Assembly (NCBI RefSeq): GCF_030053835.1 | Contig: NZ_CP125655.1 | Coordinates: 744,001-808,000, forward strand | Length of the DNA: 64,000 nt | Origin: Cellulomonas sp. ES6 | GTDB lineage: Bacteria > Actinomycetota > Actinomycetes > Actinomycetales > Cellulomonadaceae | Direction: 5' to 3' | Shown here: positions 1 to 8,158 of the stretch, piece after piece | Position numbering within the stretch: the first letter of the stretch is position 1 | How the letters are laid out: each line of letters opens with the position of its first letter | Made by a program: the position numbers and the translations under genes | The notes under the pieces: generated by a model | Told to the model about the DNA's origin: nothing | Database searches by the model: none | What the model saw: the letters and a program-made list of their open reading frames with translations, nothing else

Positions 1-353
1 CCGAGGACTACGTGCTCGTCCGCGGCAGCGACAGCCTCGTGTACGTCTGGGGCCGGTACTCCTACGCCTGGGGCCCGCACCCCACGACCGGCGCGACCTC
101 CGCGGCGAACATCCGCGTCCCCACCCGCATCGCCGCGCTCGGCCCCGTCGAGCACGTCGTGGGCTTCGGGTACTCCGGTGCGGCGCTGCGCGGCGACGGG
201 ACGATCGTGCTGTGGGGCGGCACCACCCAGGGCGGCAGCCACAACACCTACCACCTGGTGCGCGACGGCTTCGCGTCCCCCCGGCCGTCCGCGGCCACGT
301 CGCACGGCCTGACCGAGCTGGTCATGCCGGGCACCGAGCGGGCCGCCGCATGA
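1..353 (+). CDS. RCC1-repeat-like surface protein, C-terminal fragment
   Basis: The gene enters from the left edge and is read in the frame starting at base 3, so only its last 116 residues are visible. They contain two repeat-like blocks with the motifs YVWG and IVLWGG, each followed by a stretch of small residues, as in RCC1-type beta-propeller repeats. The stop codon overlaps the ATG of the next gene (ATGA), which places it in one operon with a SipW-type exported protein and signal peptidase. A cell-surface or secreted propeller is therefore likely. The repeat assignment rests on a short fragment and the N-terminus, including any signal peptide, lies outside the window. Confidence 0.6.
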   Translation, partial: EDYVLVRGSDSLVYVWGRYSYAWGPHPTTGATSAANIRVPTRIAALGPVEHVVGFGYSGAALRGDGTIVLWGGTTQGGSHNTYHLVRDGFASPRPSAATSHGLTELVMPGTERAAA

Positions 354-1042
354 GCCGCCACGTCGCACCCCGCCGCCGCGACCGTCGGGCCGCCCGCCGC
401 ACCGGCCTGATCGCGCTCGTCGCCACGACGGTCGTCACGGCGGCCGTGCTCGGCACCACCGCGCTCACGGCCGCGTCGTACACCGACGAGGCGCACCTGG
501 GCCTCGGGACGGCGGGCGTCGGCTCGGCCGAGCCGTTCGACGTCGTGCTGCTCGCGGCCGACGGGACGGTCCACCAGGCCGCCCCGGGGACGCCGCTGCC
601 GCTGGATCTGCCGGATCACGACCAGCTCGTGCCCGGGCGCACCGTCGGTGCGACGCTCCGGGTCGCGAACAACCACCCCGACATCGCCGCCGCGGTCTCC
701 GCGACGCTCGCCGCGGAGCCCGTGCCGGGCACCCCGGACATCACCCCGTTCCTGCGGGTGACGGTGCTGGCCGAGGACGGGACCGTGCTGCTCGGCTCCG
801 GCGCCGACCGGCCCCAGGACGGCGCCCGGCCGGGTGCCGCCGCCGACCTGGGCACGCTCGCCCCGCGCGGCGCCGAGCCGCTGCCGGACGCCGGCGCGTG
901 GCTCGACGCGGAGCCCCGCTCCGTCACCAGCCTGACCGTCCACGTGCACCTGCTGGACGACCCCGCCACCGAGGCCCTCAACGGGGGCCAGGCGCACCTG
1001 ACCGCCCGTCTCGACGCCACGTCCACCGAGGAGGACGCGTGA
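350..1042 (+). CDS. SipW-dependent-type exported protein (TasA/CalY-like signal)
   Basis: This is a 230-residue protein with an Arg-rich N-terminus, a hydrophobic segment at about residues 18-42 and a following SYTDEA motif. That is the layout of alternate signal peptides cleaved by SipW-type signal peptidases, as in TasA/camelysin-like exported proteins. The remainder is acidic and beta-rich, with no recognisable enzyme motif. The ATG overlaps the stop of the RCC1-like gene, and its own stop overlaps the GTG of the signal peptidase gene, so the three are translationally coupled. A role as a surface or matrix protein is inferred from the signal type and neighbours. Confidence 0.7.
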   Translation: MSRHVAPRRRDRRAARRTGLIALVATTVVTAAVLGTTALTAASYTDEAHLGLGTAGVGSAEPFDVVLLAADGTVHQAAPGTPLPLDLPDHDQLVPGRTVGATLRVANNHPDIAAAVSATLAAEPVPGTPDITPFLRVTVLAEDGTVLLGSGADRPQDGARPGAAADLGTLAPRGAEPLPDAGAWLDAEPRSVTSLTVHVHLLDDPATEALNGGQAHLTARLDATSTEEDA

Positions 1043-1629
1043 CCACCGCCGCCATCACCCCCGCCCCCCTGCCGACGACCCGCCGCGCGCGGCGCGCGAC
1101 CGCCGCGACCCGCCGCCCGGGCCTCGCCACCCGCCTGGCGGTGCGGGCCCAGCGCCTGCTGCTGAACCTCGCCGCCGCCGTCGGCGTGCTGAGCCTGCTC
1201 GCCGTCGCCGCCTGCCTGGCCCTGGGCGTGCGGCCCGCGGTCGTCGTCTCCGGCTCGATGGCCCCCGGCATCCCCGTCGGTGCCGTCACCCTCGCGCGCT
1301 CCGTCCCCGCGGACTCGGTGGCCGTCGGCGACGTCGTCACCGTGCCCCGCACCGACGGCCGCGGGCTCGTCACCCACCGCGTCATCGAGACGACTCCCCT
1401 GCCCGGCGGCGTCGCGGGCGCCACCGAGCTGCGGCTGCAGGGCGACGCGAACACCGAGCCCGACGCCCAGCCGTACGCGGTCGTGGAGGTCGGGCAGGTG
1501 CTCGGCTCTGTGCCGCACGTCGGGTACGCGGTCGTCGCCCTGCAGGAGAACCTGGTGGCCGTCGTGGCCGGGCTGCTCGCGCTGACCGCGCTCGTGACGT
1601 TCCCGGCACGGGCGGCGGCGCGGCGCTGA
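1039..1629 (+). CDS. sipW: Signal peptidase I, SipW/ER type
   Basis: This is a 196-residue membrane protease that removes signal peptides on the outer face of the membrane. A transmembrane segment spans about residues 39-64, followed by the catalytic serine motif SGSMAPG (Ser73). VTHRV carries His113 where bacterial enzymes have the general-base lysine, which is the hallmark of the ER/SipW class. A conserved GDANTEPD box follows and a second hydrophobic segment lies near the C-terminus. The GTG start overlaps the upstream stop (GTGA). Its position directly after a gene with a SipW-type signal indicates a dedicated processing role. The bipartite membrane topology fits the family. Confidence 0.88.
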   Translation: MTTAAITPAPLPTTRRARRATAATRRPGLATRLAVRAQRLLLNLAAAVGVLSLLAVAACLALGVRPAVVVSGSMAPGIPVGAVTLARSVPADSVAVGDVVTVPRTDGRGLVTHRVIETTPLPGGVAGATELRLQGDANTEPDAQPYAVVEVGQVLGSVPHVGYAVVALQENLVAVVAGLLALTALVTFPARAAARR

Positions 1630-1672
1630 CGTGCACGGTCGTCGCCCGGGACGACGGCCCGGAGACGCAGGA

Positions 1673-1703
1673 GACCCCCGCCAGCGGCTCGCTGACGGGG
1701 GTC
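1673..1703. terminator. Hairpin between sipW and tRNA-Asn
   Basis: Two 14-nt arms (1673-1686 and 1690-1703) pair with one mismatch around a 3-nt loop. The hairpin lies between two convergent genes, just past the tRNA-Asn 3' end on the minus strand, so it could end transcription in both directions. There is no T-tract, which is common in high-GC actinobacteria. Confidence 0.6.
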
Positions 1704-1708
1704 GGGTG

Positions 1709-1781
<73 letters not shown>

Positions 1782-1868
1782 TCGCGCGGGAAGAACTCTA
1801 GCAGCCCGCCGGGGGTGCTCCGGACACCGGCGACGGCGTCCCGCGGGCACCCGCGCGGAGGTCCGGGG

Positions 1869-2372
1869 TCAGCCCCGCAGGCCCGCCTCCGCCCGGACGC
1901 GGGCCTCCGCGGCCTCGAGGAGGTCGGCCACCGCCGGGTCGTGCAGGTCCACGCGCCCCGTGCCGATGACCTGCGTGAACAGCTCGTCGCCGTCACCACG
2001 CCGCAGCGCGACCCGCACCGGCCCCGCGCCCGGGACGGTCACCGTCTCCACGTGCACCACCGAGGACTGCACGCGCTCCCGGAACGTCTGCGCGAACGCC
2101 ACCGGCAGCGGCGGCGTCAGGGCCAGCTCCTCGACCGACCCCGTCACCCAGTGCACGGTGATCGCGGCGGGCTCCGGCGCGAACGACGCGCGGTCGACGT
2201 CCGACCACGGGTGCCGCTCGACGTCCTGCGCGCCGACGACGTGCAGCGCCCGCCGGGTGGCGACCAGCCAGCGACCGCCGGACGCCTCCGCCCACGCCAG
2301 GACCTTGTCGCCGGACGGCAGGTCGAGGGACCGGCGGACGTCGTCGGGGAGCGCGCGGCGGCGCGAGAACAT
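1869..2372 (-). CDS. Conserved hypothetical protein
   Basis: This is a 167-residue soluble protein of unknown function from ATG at 2372; in-frame GTG codons at 2378 and 2384 are alternatives. It opens with a basic FSRRRAL stretch, then contains alternating hydrophobic strands around GGRWLVATRRALHVV and WSDVDRASF that resemble a PH-like beta-barrel. A helical C-terminus rich in Ala and Glu follows. There is no signal peptide or membrane segment. A TACGGT hexamer (plus-strand 2387-2392) lies just upstream, and there is no Shine-Dalgarno, so the mRNA may be nearly leaderless. The gene is divergent from the CAT tRNA. No function is assigned. Confidence 0.7.
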   Translation of the reverse strand: MFSRRRALPDDVRRSLDLPSGDKVLAWAEASGGRWLVATRRALHVVGAQDVERHPWSDVDRASFAPEPAAITVHWVTGSVEELALTPPLPVAFAQTFRERVQSSVVHVETVTVPGAGPVRVALRRGDGDELFTQVIGTGRVDLHDPAVADLLEAAEARVRAEAGLRG

Positions 2373-2434
2373 CGGCACGGGCACACACCGTAGTCCGCGC
2401 CGCTGGGAGCGGCCGGTACCCTGGCCGCCAACCG

Positions 2435-2508
2435 GGGCCAGTAGCTCAGCCGGTCAGAGCAGCGGACTCATAATCCGTCGGTCGTGGGTTCAAGCCCCAC
2501 CTGGCCCA
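2435..2508 (+). tRNA. tRNA with CAT anticodon (Ile2 or elongator Met)
   Basis: A 74-nt cloverleaf has acceptor arms GGGCCAG/CTGGCCC, a D-arm GCTC...GAGC, the anticodon loop CTCATAA and a T-loop GTTCAAG. The discriminator is A and CCA is not encoded. CAT-anticodon tRNAs can be elongator Met or, after lysidine modification by TilS, Ile2. The C4-G69 and C5-G68 pairs are TilS recognition features in E. coli Ile2, so Ile2 is favoured here. It is not the initiator, because the first acceptor pair is a normal G-C. Confidence 0.93.
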
Positions 2509-2773
2509 CGCCCGGCCGTGTCCTGCCCGCGTGCGGCCGCCTGCGCCCGCCTCGGCGCGGCCCCGCCCGCACGCCCGTGACCTGCGTCACCGCCGGCGCG
2601 GTCGATCACCGCAGATGCCACGGACGACTCCGCTCCGGGGACCTTCGTCTTGCCGCCCCTCACGTCGTGGCCACATGCTGGACGGCGGGTCCCGCCGGAA
2701 CGGCGCGAGCCCCGGGGCCCAGGGGTCGCGGGACCTGCGCACGTCCGGCACGACGAGTGCAGGAGACGACACG

Positions 2774-4297
2774 ATGACCACCCCCTCGACCCCGCAGGGG
2801 CGCGCGGCCGGCGAGCTGGCGGGCGACCGCGCGTTCTTCGGCCACCCGCGCGGGCTCATGACGCTGTTCACCACGGAGCTGTGGGAACGGTTCAGCTACT
2901 ACGGGATGCGCGCCATCCTGCTGTACTACCTGACGGACGCCGTCGCGGACGGCGGCCTCGGCATCGGGGAGCGCACCGGCCTCGCGCTGGTCTCGATCTA
3001 CGGCACGAGCGTCTACCTGCTGTCCGTGATCGGTGGCTGGCTGGCCGACCGCCTGATCGGGTCGCGCCGCGCGACGCTCATCGGCGGTGTCGTCATCGCG
3101 GCGGGACACGTCTCGCTGGCGCTGCCCGCGGCGACGATGTCGTACCTCGGCATCGCGCTGGTCGCACTGGGCACCGGCCTGCTGAAGCCGAACGTGTCGA
3201 GCATGGTCGGCGACCTGTACGCCCGCGACGACGAGCGGCGCGACTCCGCGTTCTCGATCTTCTACATGGGCATCAACATCGGCTCGTTCAGCGCGCCGTT
3301 CCTGGTCGGGGCGGCGCGGTCGTGGGGCGGCTACCACGCCGGGTTCCTCGTCGCCGCGGTCGGCATGGCGATCGCGCTGGTGTTCTTCGTCGCCGGCGGC
3401 CGGTACCTCGGCCGGGCGGGCGGCACGGCGCCGAACCCGGTCCGCCCCGAGGAGCACGCGGCGCTGCTGCGGGGGCTGCTCGTCATCGTGCTGGCGGTCG
3501 TCGCCGTGGCCGCGGTCGCCGCGCTGGTGTCCGGCGGGTTCAACCTGGACACGTTCATCGACACGATGTCGTACCTGGCGTTCCTCGCCCCGGTGGCGTA
3601 CTTCGTGGCGATGTACCGCTCCCCGAAGGTCACCGACGCCGAGCGCCCGCGCGTGGTCGCGTACATCCCGCTGTTCGTCGCGGCGATGCTGTTCTGGATG
3701 ATCTTCGAGCAGGCGGCCACCACGCTCGCGGCGTTCGCGCAGAACCGCACCGAGCTGTCGTTCTTCGGGATCACGATCAGCCCGGAGTTCTTCCAGTCCG
3801 TCAACCCGCTGTCGATCATCCTGCTCGCGCCGGTGTTCGCGTGGATCTGGACGAAGACGCACGACCGGCCCCCCACCGCCACGAAGTTCGCGATGGGCCT
3901 GGGCCTGGCGGCGGTGTCGTTCCTCGTCATGTCCGCGGCGTCGGCGATGATCGGCGACGGCAAGGCGCCCGCGTGGGTGCTGGTGGTCGTCTACGTCGTG
4001 CAGACGCTGGGCGAGCTGTGCCTGTCCCCCGTCGGCCTGGCCGCGACGACGCTGCTCGCCCCGCGCGCGTTCCGCACGCAGGCGATGGCGGTGTGGTTCC
4101 TCGCACCCGCCGCGGGGCAGGCGATCACCGCCCAGCTCATCACGGCCACGGAGGGTGCGTCCGACACGGCCTACTTCGGCGGGATCGGCGGCGTCGCCCT
4201 GGTGTTCGCGCTGCTGCTGCTCGCGCTCTCGCCGTGGGTGACGCGGCACATCCGGCACGCGGACGAGCTCGAGCGCGCCGGGGCCGCGGGGGCGTGA
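2774..4297 (+). CDS. POT/PTR family peptide:H+ symporter
   Basis: This is a 507-residue integral membrane transporter importing di- and tripeptides with protons. The proton-coupling ExxER motif of the POT family is at residues 35-39 (ELWER), followed by FSYYGMRAIL. Around 13-14 hydrophobic helices follow, including the family block LLKPNVSSMVGDLY. The length matches bacterial members. The start at ATG 2774 is preceded by AGGAGA at 2761-2766. A hairpin at 4340-4376 closes the unit against the convergent dehydrogenase gene. Peptide transport is well supported; substrate preference is not visible. Confidence 0.9.
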   Translation: MTTPSTPQGRAAGELAGDRAFFGHPRGLMTLFTTELWERFSYYGMRAILLYYLTDAVADGGLGIGERTGLALVSIYGTSVYLLSVIGGWLADRLIGSRRATLIGGVVIAAGHVSLALPAATMSYLGIALVALGTGLLKPNVSSMVGDLYARDDERRDSAFSIFYMGINIGSFSAPFLVGAARSWGGYHAGFLVAAVGMAIALVFFVAGGRYLGRAGGTAPNPVRPEEHAALLRGLLVIVLAVVAVAAVAALVSGGFNLDTFIDTMSYLAFLAPVAYFVAMYRSPKVTDAERPRVVAYIPLFVAAMLFWMIFEQAATTLAAFAQNRTELSFFGITISPEFFQSVNPLSIILLAPVFAWIWTKTHDRPPTATKFAMGLGLAAVSFLVMSAASAMIGDGKAPAWVLVVVYVVQTLGELCLSPVGLAATTLLAPRAFRTQAMAVWFLAPAAGQAITAQLITATEGASDTAYFGGIGGVALVFALLLLALSPWVTRHIRHADELERAGAAGA

Positions 4298-4339
4298 CCC
4301 GGACGGGCGCTCCGGCGGGCGGCTGACTCCCGCCGGGCC

Positions 4340-4376
4340 GTCCGGTCGGCGCCCGGGCCTCGGGCGCCGACCGGAC
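4340..4376. terminator. Bidirectional terminator
   Basis: A perfect 15-bp GC-rich stem (4340-4354 with 4362-4376) encloses a 7-nt loop. It lies between the convergent peptide transporter (ending 4297) and the SDR gene (ending 4386), so it can serve both. There is no clear T-tract on either side. Confidence 0.8.
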
Positions 4377-4385
4377 GTGACGCCC

Positions 4386-5150
4386 TCAGGCGTCGCGGGC
4401 GATCTGGGTGTTGCTGACCTGGGCGCGCGGCCGGACCACGAGCGTGTCGATGTTGACGTGGTGCGGCCGCGTGAGGGCGAACGCGATCACGTCGGCGACG
4501 TCCTCGGCGAGCAGCGGCTGGTAGCCCTCGTACACCTTCGCGGCGCGCGCGGCGTCGCCGGCGAACCGCACGAGCGAGAACTCCTCGGTCGCGACGTTGC
4601 CGGGGGCGATGTCGATGACCCGCACCGGCTCGCCGATGAGCTCCAGGCGCAGCGTCGTCGTGAGCATCCGCTCCGCGTGCTTGACGCCGGTGTAGCCCGC
4701 ACCGCCCTCGTACGGGGCGATCGCGGCGGTCGACGTCACGACGAGCACGTCGCCGCGGCCGCTGGCCTTCAGCGCCGGGAGCAGCGCCTTCGTCACCCGC
4801 AGCGTGCCGAGCACGTTCAGGTCGTACATCCGGCGCCAGCCCTCGACGTCGGCGTCCGCCACCCGGTCCAGGCCCAGCGCGCCGCCGGCGTTGTTCACGA
4901 GCGACGTGAGGCCGCCCGTGGCCTCGACGTGCGCGACGAGCCGGGCGACGTCCTCGTCGGACGTGAGGTCGGCGGGGAACGCCTCCGCGCCCGTCTCCTC
5001 CGCGAGCGCGGCGAGCCGGTCGGCGCGGCGCGCCACGGCGACGACCTCCCAGCCCTCGGCGCGCAGCCGGCGGACGGTGGCGGCACCGATCCCGCTGGAC
5101 GCGCCGGTGACGACGGCGCGGAGGGTGGTGCCGGGGGTGGTGCTGGACAT
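4386..5150 (-). CDS. SDR family NAD(P)-dependent oxidoreductase (YdfG-like)
   Basis: This is a 254-residue classical short-chain dehydrogenase. It shows the Rossmann glycine motif TGASSGIG at 15-22, NNAG at 86-89, and the catalytic residues Asn112, Ser140, Tyr153 and Lys157 (YTGVK). AVARRADRL after the second strand suggests NADP preference. The closest functional type is the YdfG group acting on 3-hydroxy acids or serine; the true substrate is unknown. The gene is transcribed alone on the minus strand, and its upstream gap holds the phased palindromic repeat at 5218-5285. Confidence 0.85.
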   Translation of the reverse strand: MSSTTPGTTLRAVVTGASSGIGAATVRRLRAEGWEVVAVARRADRLAALAEETGAEAFPADLTSDEDVARLVAHVEATGGLTSLVNNAGGALGLDRVADADVEGWRRMYDLNVLGTLRVTKALLPALKASGRGDVLVVTSTAAIAPYEGGAGYTGVKHAERMLTTTLRLELIGEPVRVIDIAPGNVATEEFSLVRFAGDAARAAKVYEGYQPLLAEDVADVIAFALTRPHHVNIDTLVVRPRAQVSNTQIARDA

Positions 5151-5217
5151 GCGGAGGTCCTTCCGTGGTGGTGGCGACGACTGTACCGACCCCCCGTCGC
5201 CGGCCCCCCGGAGCCGC

Positions 5218-5285
5218 CGAGGTCGTCAGCTCCGGCCGAGGTCGTCATCCCCACCTGACGACCTCGGCCCGACCTGACGACCTCG
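5218..5285. repeat. Phased palindromic repeat, copy 1
   Basis: Two direct units CGAGGTCGTCA (5218-5228, 5237-5247) are followed by two inverted units TGACGACCTCG (5256-5266, 5275-5285). Starts are exactly 19 bp apart and every spacer is 8 bp. The outer and inner pairs can form one long hairpin. The same architecture recurs at 30915 and 44487. It lies between the aminotransferase stop and the SDR start. Confidence 0.93.
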
Positions 5286-5304
5286 CGCAGGGGGCGGTCC
5301 GCGG

Positions 5305-5354
5305 CGAGGTCGGCAGCTGCAGGTGCCGAACTCGCACCGGAGGTGCCGAGCTCG
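5305..5354. repeat. Variant units adjoining repeat copy 1
   Basis: CGAGGTCGGCA at 5305-5315 differs by one base from the 11-bp unit of the adjacent palindrome. It is followed by TGCCGAACTCG (5324-5334, 19 bp on) and TGCCGAGCTCG (5344-5354, 20 bp on). The first two form an inverted pair with an 8-nt loop. This looks like a diverged extension of the same array. Confidence 0.65.
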
Positions 5355-5407
5355 CGGGCTGGGTGGACGGGGACGGTACGGGGCGGGGCGGGTGGGGTGG
5401 GTGGGGG

Positions 5408-6724
5408 CTAGAGGGTGGCGTCCAGGGCGGTGAGGGCGGCGTCGTAGATCGCGAGGGCGCGGGCGACCTCGGTGTCCGTGACGACGCACGGCGGGACGAC
5501 GTGGATGCGGTTGTCCTGGACGAACGGGAGCATGCCGCCGGCGAGCAGCGCGGACTTCACGGCGCCCATCGCCGCCGCGGGCACGGGCTCGCGGGTGGCG
5601 GGGTCGGTGACGAGCTCCAGGGCCCAGAACACGCCGGTCCCGCGCACCTCGCCGACGCTGGGGTGCGCGTCCGCGAGCGCCCGCAGGCCCGGGCCGAGCA
5701 CGTCCGTGCCGATGCGCGCGGCGTTCTCGACGATCTTCTCGTCCTCCATCGCCTCGATCGTCGCGACGACGGCGGCCATCGCGAGCGGGTGCCCGGAGTA
5801 GGTGAGCCCGCCGGGGAAGACGCGCTCGTCGAACACGGCGGCCACGGCGTCGGAGATCACCACGCCGCCGGCCGGCACGTAGCCGGAGTTGACCCCCTTG
5901 GCGAACGTGATGAGGTCCGGGACGACATCGTGCTGCTCGAACGCGAACCACGAGCCGGTGCGTCCGAACCCCGCCATGACCTCGTCGAGGACCAGCAGGA
6001 TGCCGTGCCGGTCCGCGATCTCCCGCACGCCCGCCAGGTAGCCGGGCGGCGGCACCAGGACGCCCCCGGTGCCGACGACCGTCTCGAGCAGGATCGCGGC
6101 GATCGACGCCGGACCCTCCGACGCGACCACCCGCTCGAGGTGGTGCAGCGCGCGCTCGCACTCCTGCTCCGGTGTGGTCGCCCAGAAGTCCGACCGGTAC
6201 AGGTACGGCCCGAAGAAGTGGACGTGCCCGCGGGCGTACTCGTTGGGCACCCGCCGCCAGTCGCCGGTCGCGACGACGGCCGCGCCGGTGTTGCCGTGGT
6301 ACGAGCGGTAGAACGACAGGATCTTGTCCCGGCCGGTCGCCTGGCGCGCCATCCGGATCGCGTTCTCGTTCGCGTCCGCGCCGGCGTTGGTGAAGAACAC
6401 CTTGGAGAAGCCCTCGGGCGCGTGCCGCAGGATCGCCTCCGCCGCCCGGCCGCGCGGCAGCACGGCGTGCGCGGGCGCGACGGTCGCGAGCCGGCCCGCC
6501 TGCTCGGCGATCGCCGCGGTGACCCGGGGGTGCTGGTGGCCGATGTTGGTGTTGACGAGCTGGCTGCTGAAGTCGAGCATCGTGCGCCCGTCGGCCAGGT
6601 GCACCTCGCACCCGGACGCCCCGTCCACCACGAGCGGTGACAGCGAGCCCTGCGCGGACCAGGAGTGGAACACGTGCGCGCGGTCGAGCTCGAGCGCGAG
6701 CCGCCCGTCGGCGTCGAGAGTCAT
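5408..6724 (-). CDS. Class III aminotransferase (probable beta-alanine or omega-amino acid transaminase)
   Basis: This is a 438-residue PLP-dependent enzyme. It carries the class III fold signatures: a substrate-entry GHQHP segment near 62-66, the PLP phosphate region TNAGADANENA (112-122), LDEVMAGFGRTG with Asp247, and the PLP lysine Lys276 in TFAKG. It is the last gene of the pyrimidine-catabolism operon, where beta-alanine or 3-aminoisobutyrate would be the final nitrogen product. Transamination of that product to malonate semialdehyde is therefore the likely role; this is inferred from context. Two strong hairpins (6754-6802 and 6876-6908) separate it from the upstream solute-binding protein gene. 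Confidence 0.85.
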   Translation of the reverse strand: MTLDADGRLALELDRAHVFHSWSAQGSLSPLVVDGASGCEVHLADGRTMLDFSSQLVNTNIGHQHPRVTAAIAEQAGRLATVAPAHAVLPRGRAAEAILRHAPEGFSKVFFTNAGADANENAIRMARQATGRDKILSFYRSYHGNTGAAVVATGDWRRVPNEYARGHVHFFGPYLYRSDFWATTPEQECERALHHLERVVASEGPASIAAILLETVVGTGGVLVPPPGYLAGVREIADRHGILLVLDEVMAGFGRTGSWFAFEQHDVVPDLITFAKGVNSGYVPAGGVVISDAVAAVFDERVFPGGLTYSGHPLAMAAVVATIEAMEDEKIVENAARIGTDVLGPGLRALADAHPSVGEVRGTGVFWALELVTDPATREPVPAAAMGAVKSALLAGGMLPFVQDNRIHVVPPCVVTDTEVARALAIYDAALTALDATL

Positions 6725-6753
6725 GGCTGCGGTGGCCTTTCGAGTCGGTGAGG

Positions 6754-6802
6754 GTCCAGGACACGCCGGTCGCAGGGTCGGCCGCTTCGGCGTGTCCTGG
6801 AC
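6754..6802 (-). terminator. Intercistronic hairpin before the aminotransferase gene
   Basis: A perfect 15-bp inverted repeat (6754-6768 with 6788-6802) encloses a 19-nt loop. It lies about 30 nt before the aminotransferase start in the minus-strand transcript. It could stabilise mRNA, attenuate the last gene or act as an operator. Confidence 0.65.
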
Positions 6803-6875
6803 TCTCGGCGCGGGGCTGGGTGGGTGCGGGCGTGCGGGGCGCGGATGCGAGCGGGTCCGGGGCCCCGCGGGTCGG

Positions 6876-6908
6876 CCCGGGCCGCGGACGGACGGTCCGC
6901 GGCCCGGG
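6876..6908 (-). terminator. Terminator-like hairpin after the NMT1-type binding protein gene
   Basis: A perfect 14-bp GC stem (6876-6889 with 6895-6908) and a 5-nt loop begin 8 nt after the stop codon of the solute-binding protein gene on the minus strand. It would partly or fully separate that gene from the downstream aminotransferase. Confidence 0.72.
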
Positions 6909-6916
6909 TCGCCCGG

Positions 6917-8083
6917 TCAGTTCCCGCCGGGCTGCAGCTCGACCTCGATGGGCTCGAAGTCCGCGCCCTCGACGTCGACGCCCTCGGCGGTGAGCTCGTC
7001 CAGCGCCTGCTGCACGTACTCGTTGGAGTAGGCCGTCTCCGGCGGGTCGGCCGTGATGATGGTCGCCCCGGTCTCGTTGGACGTCTGCTTGGCCATCTCG
7101 ACGGTCGCGTCCCACGCGTCGGTGTCGATCATGCCGATGCCACCGGCCGTGGACGGCCAGATGAGCTTGTTGACCTCGTTCGTCATCCAGAGCTGGTGGC
7201 TGGTGCCGAGCGTCGAGCCCGCGGCGGTGACGATGTCCGCGGCCTCCTGCGGGTTGTCACGGGCGTAGATCCAGCCCTCGATGGACGCCTTGATGAACTT
7301 CACCGTGGTCTCGGCGTAGTCCGGGTCGTCGGCGAGCCGGCCCGCGTCCGCCCAGATGGCGTCCTGGAGCATGGCGGTGCCCTCGTCGTTCCAGTCGATG
7401 ACGGAGAAGTCCTCGGGCGTGTAGAGCTCGCCGGTCTCGGGGTTCTCGGTCTCCAGCAGCTGGGCGTACTCGTTGTACGTCATGGCCTGCGCGGCGTCGA
7501 TGTCGCCGGCGAGGAACGCGTTCATGTCGAACGCCTGCTGGACGATCTCGAAGTCCGTCACCCCGGCCTTGTTGAGCCCGGCGAACAGCTCCCACTCGTT
7601 GCCGTAGCCCCAGGACCCGATCTTCTTGCCCTCGAGGTCGGCGACGGAGTCGATGCCGGCGTCGGCGAACGAGACCTGCAGCGTCGCGGAGCGCTCGAAG
7701 ATCTGCGCGACGTCGGTGATGTTCGCGCCCTGCTCGATGGAGCCGAGCACCTTCGGCACCCACGCGATGGCGTAGTCGACCTCCCCGTTCGCGAGCGCGT
7801 CCTGCGGGACGATGTCGCCGCCGCTCGGGATGATCTCGACGTCGAGGCCCTCGTCCTCGTAGTACCCCTGGTCCAGCGCGGCGTAGTAGCCGGAGAACTG
7901 GGCCTGGGTCAGCCACTGGAGCTGGAGCTTCACCGGTGTGAGCTCACCGGACGCCGACGTCTCGTCGCCGCCGGACCCCGCCGTGTCGTCGTCGGACCCG
8001 CTCGAGCACGCGGTGAGCGCGAGCGCCGCCGCGAGCCCGAGCGCGCCGGCCCCTGCCCACGCGCGACTCCTGGAGTTCCTCAT
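6917..8083 (-). CDS. ABC transporter substrate-binding lipoprotein, NMT1/THI5 family
   Basis: This is a 388-residue exported lipoprotein with a basic N-terminus, a hydrophobic core and lipobox LTAC (Cys26), then a Ser/Gly/Asp linker. The mature part begins with KLQLQWLTQAQFSGYYAALD, typical of NMT1/THI5-like proteins that bind pyrimidine-related or other N-heterocyclic ligands. GDIVPQDALANGEVDYAI is another family block. It belongs with the two permeases and the ATPase downstream in coordinates (upstream in transcription). Given the dihydropyrimidinase and ureidopropionase-like genes in the operon, a pyrimidine, hydantoin or ureido compound is the expected ligand; this is inferred. Confidence 0.87.
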   Translation of the reverse strand: MRNSRSRAWAGAGALGLAAALALTACSSGSDDDTAGSGGDETSASGELTPVKLQLQWLTQAQFSGYYAALDQGYYEDEGLDVEIIPSGGDIVPQDALANGEVDYAIAWVPKVLGSIEQGANITDVAQIFERSATLQVSFADAGIDSVADLEGKKIGSWGYGNEWELFAGLNKAGVTDFEIVQQAFDMNAFLAGDIDAAQAMTYNEYAQLLETENPETGELYTPEDFSVIDWNDEGTAMLQDAIWADAGRLADDPDYAETTVKFIKASIEGWIYARDNPQEAADIVTAAGSTLGTSHQLWMTNEVNKLIWPSTAGGIGMIDTDAWDATVEMAKQTSNETGATIITADPPETAYSNEYVQQALDELTAEGVDVEGADFEPIEVELQPGGN

Positions 8084-8158
8084 GTCATCCCCTTCCGTCC
8101 TGCCTCTGACCTGCGTGACTGGCCCTCCTGACGCCGTCGGCAGGAAGGGGTTGGCCGG

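Noticed and set aside
5218..5285. CRISPR-like array
   Set aside because: Units are palindromically arranged, only four per copy, with 8-bp spacers and no cas genes.
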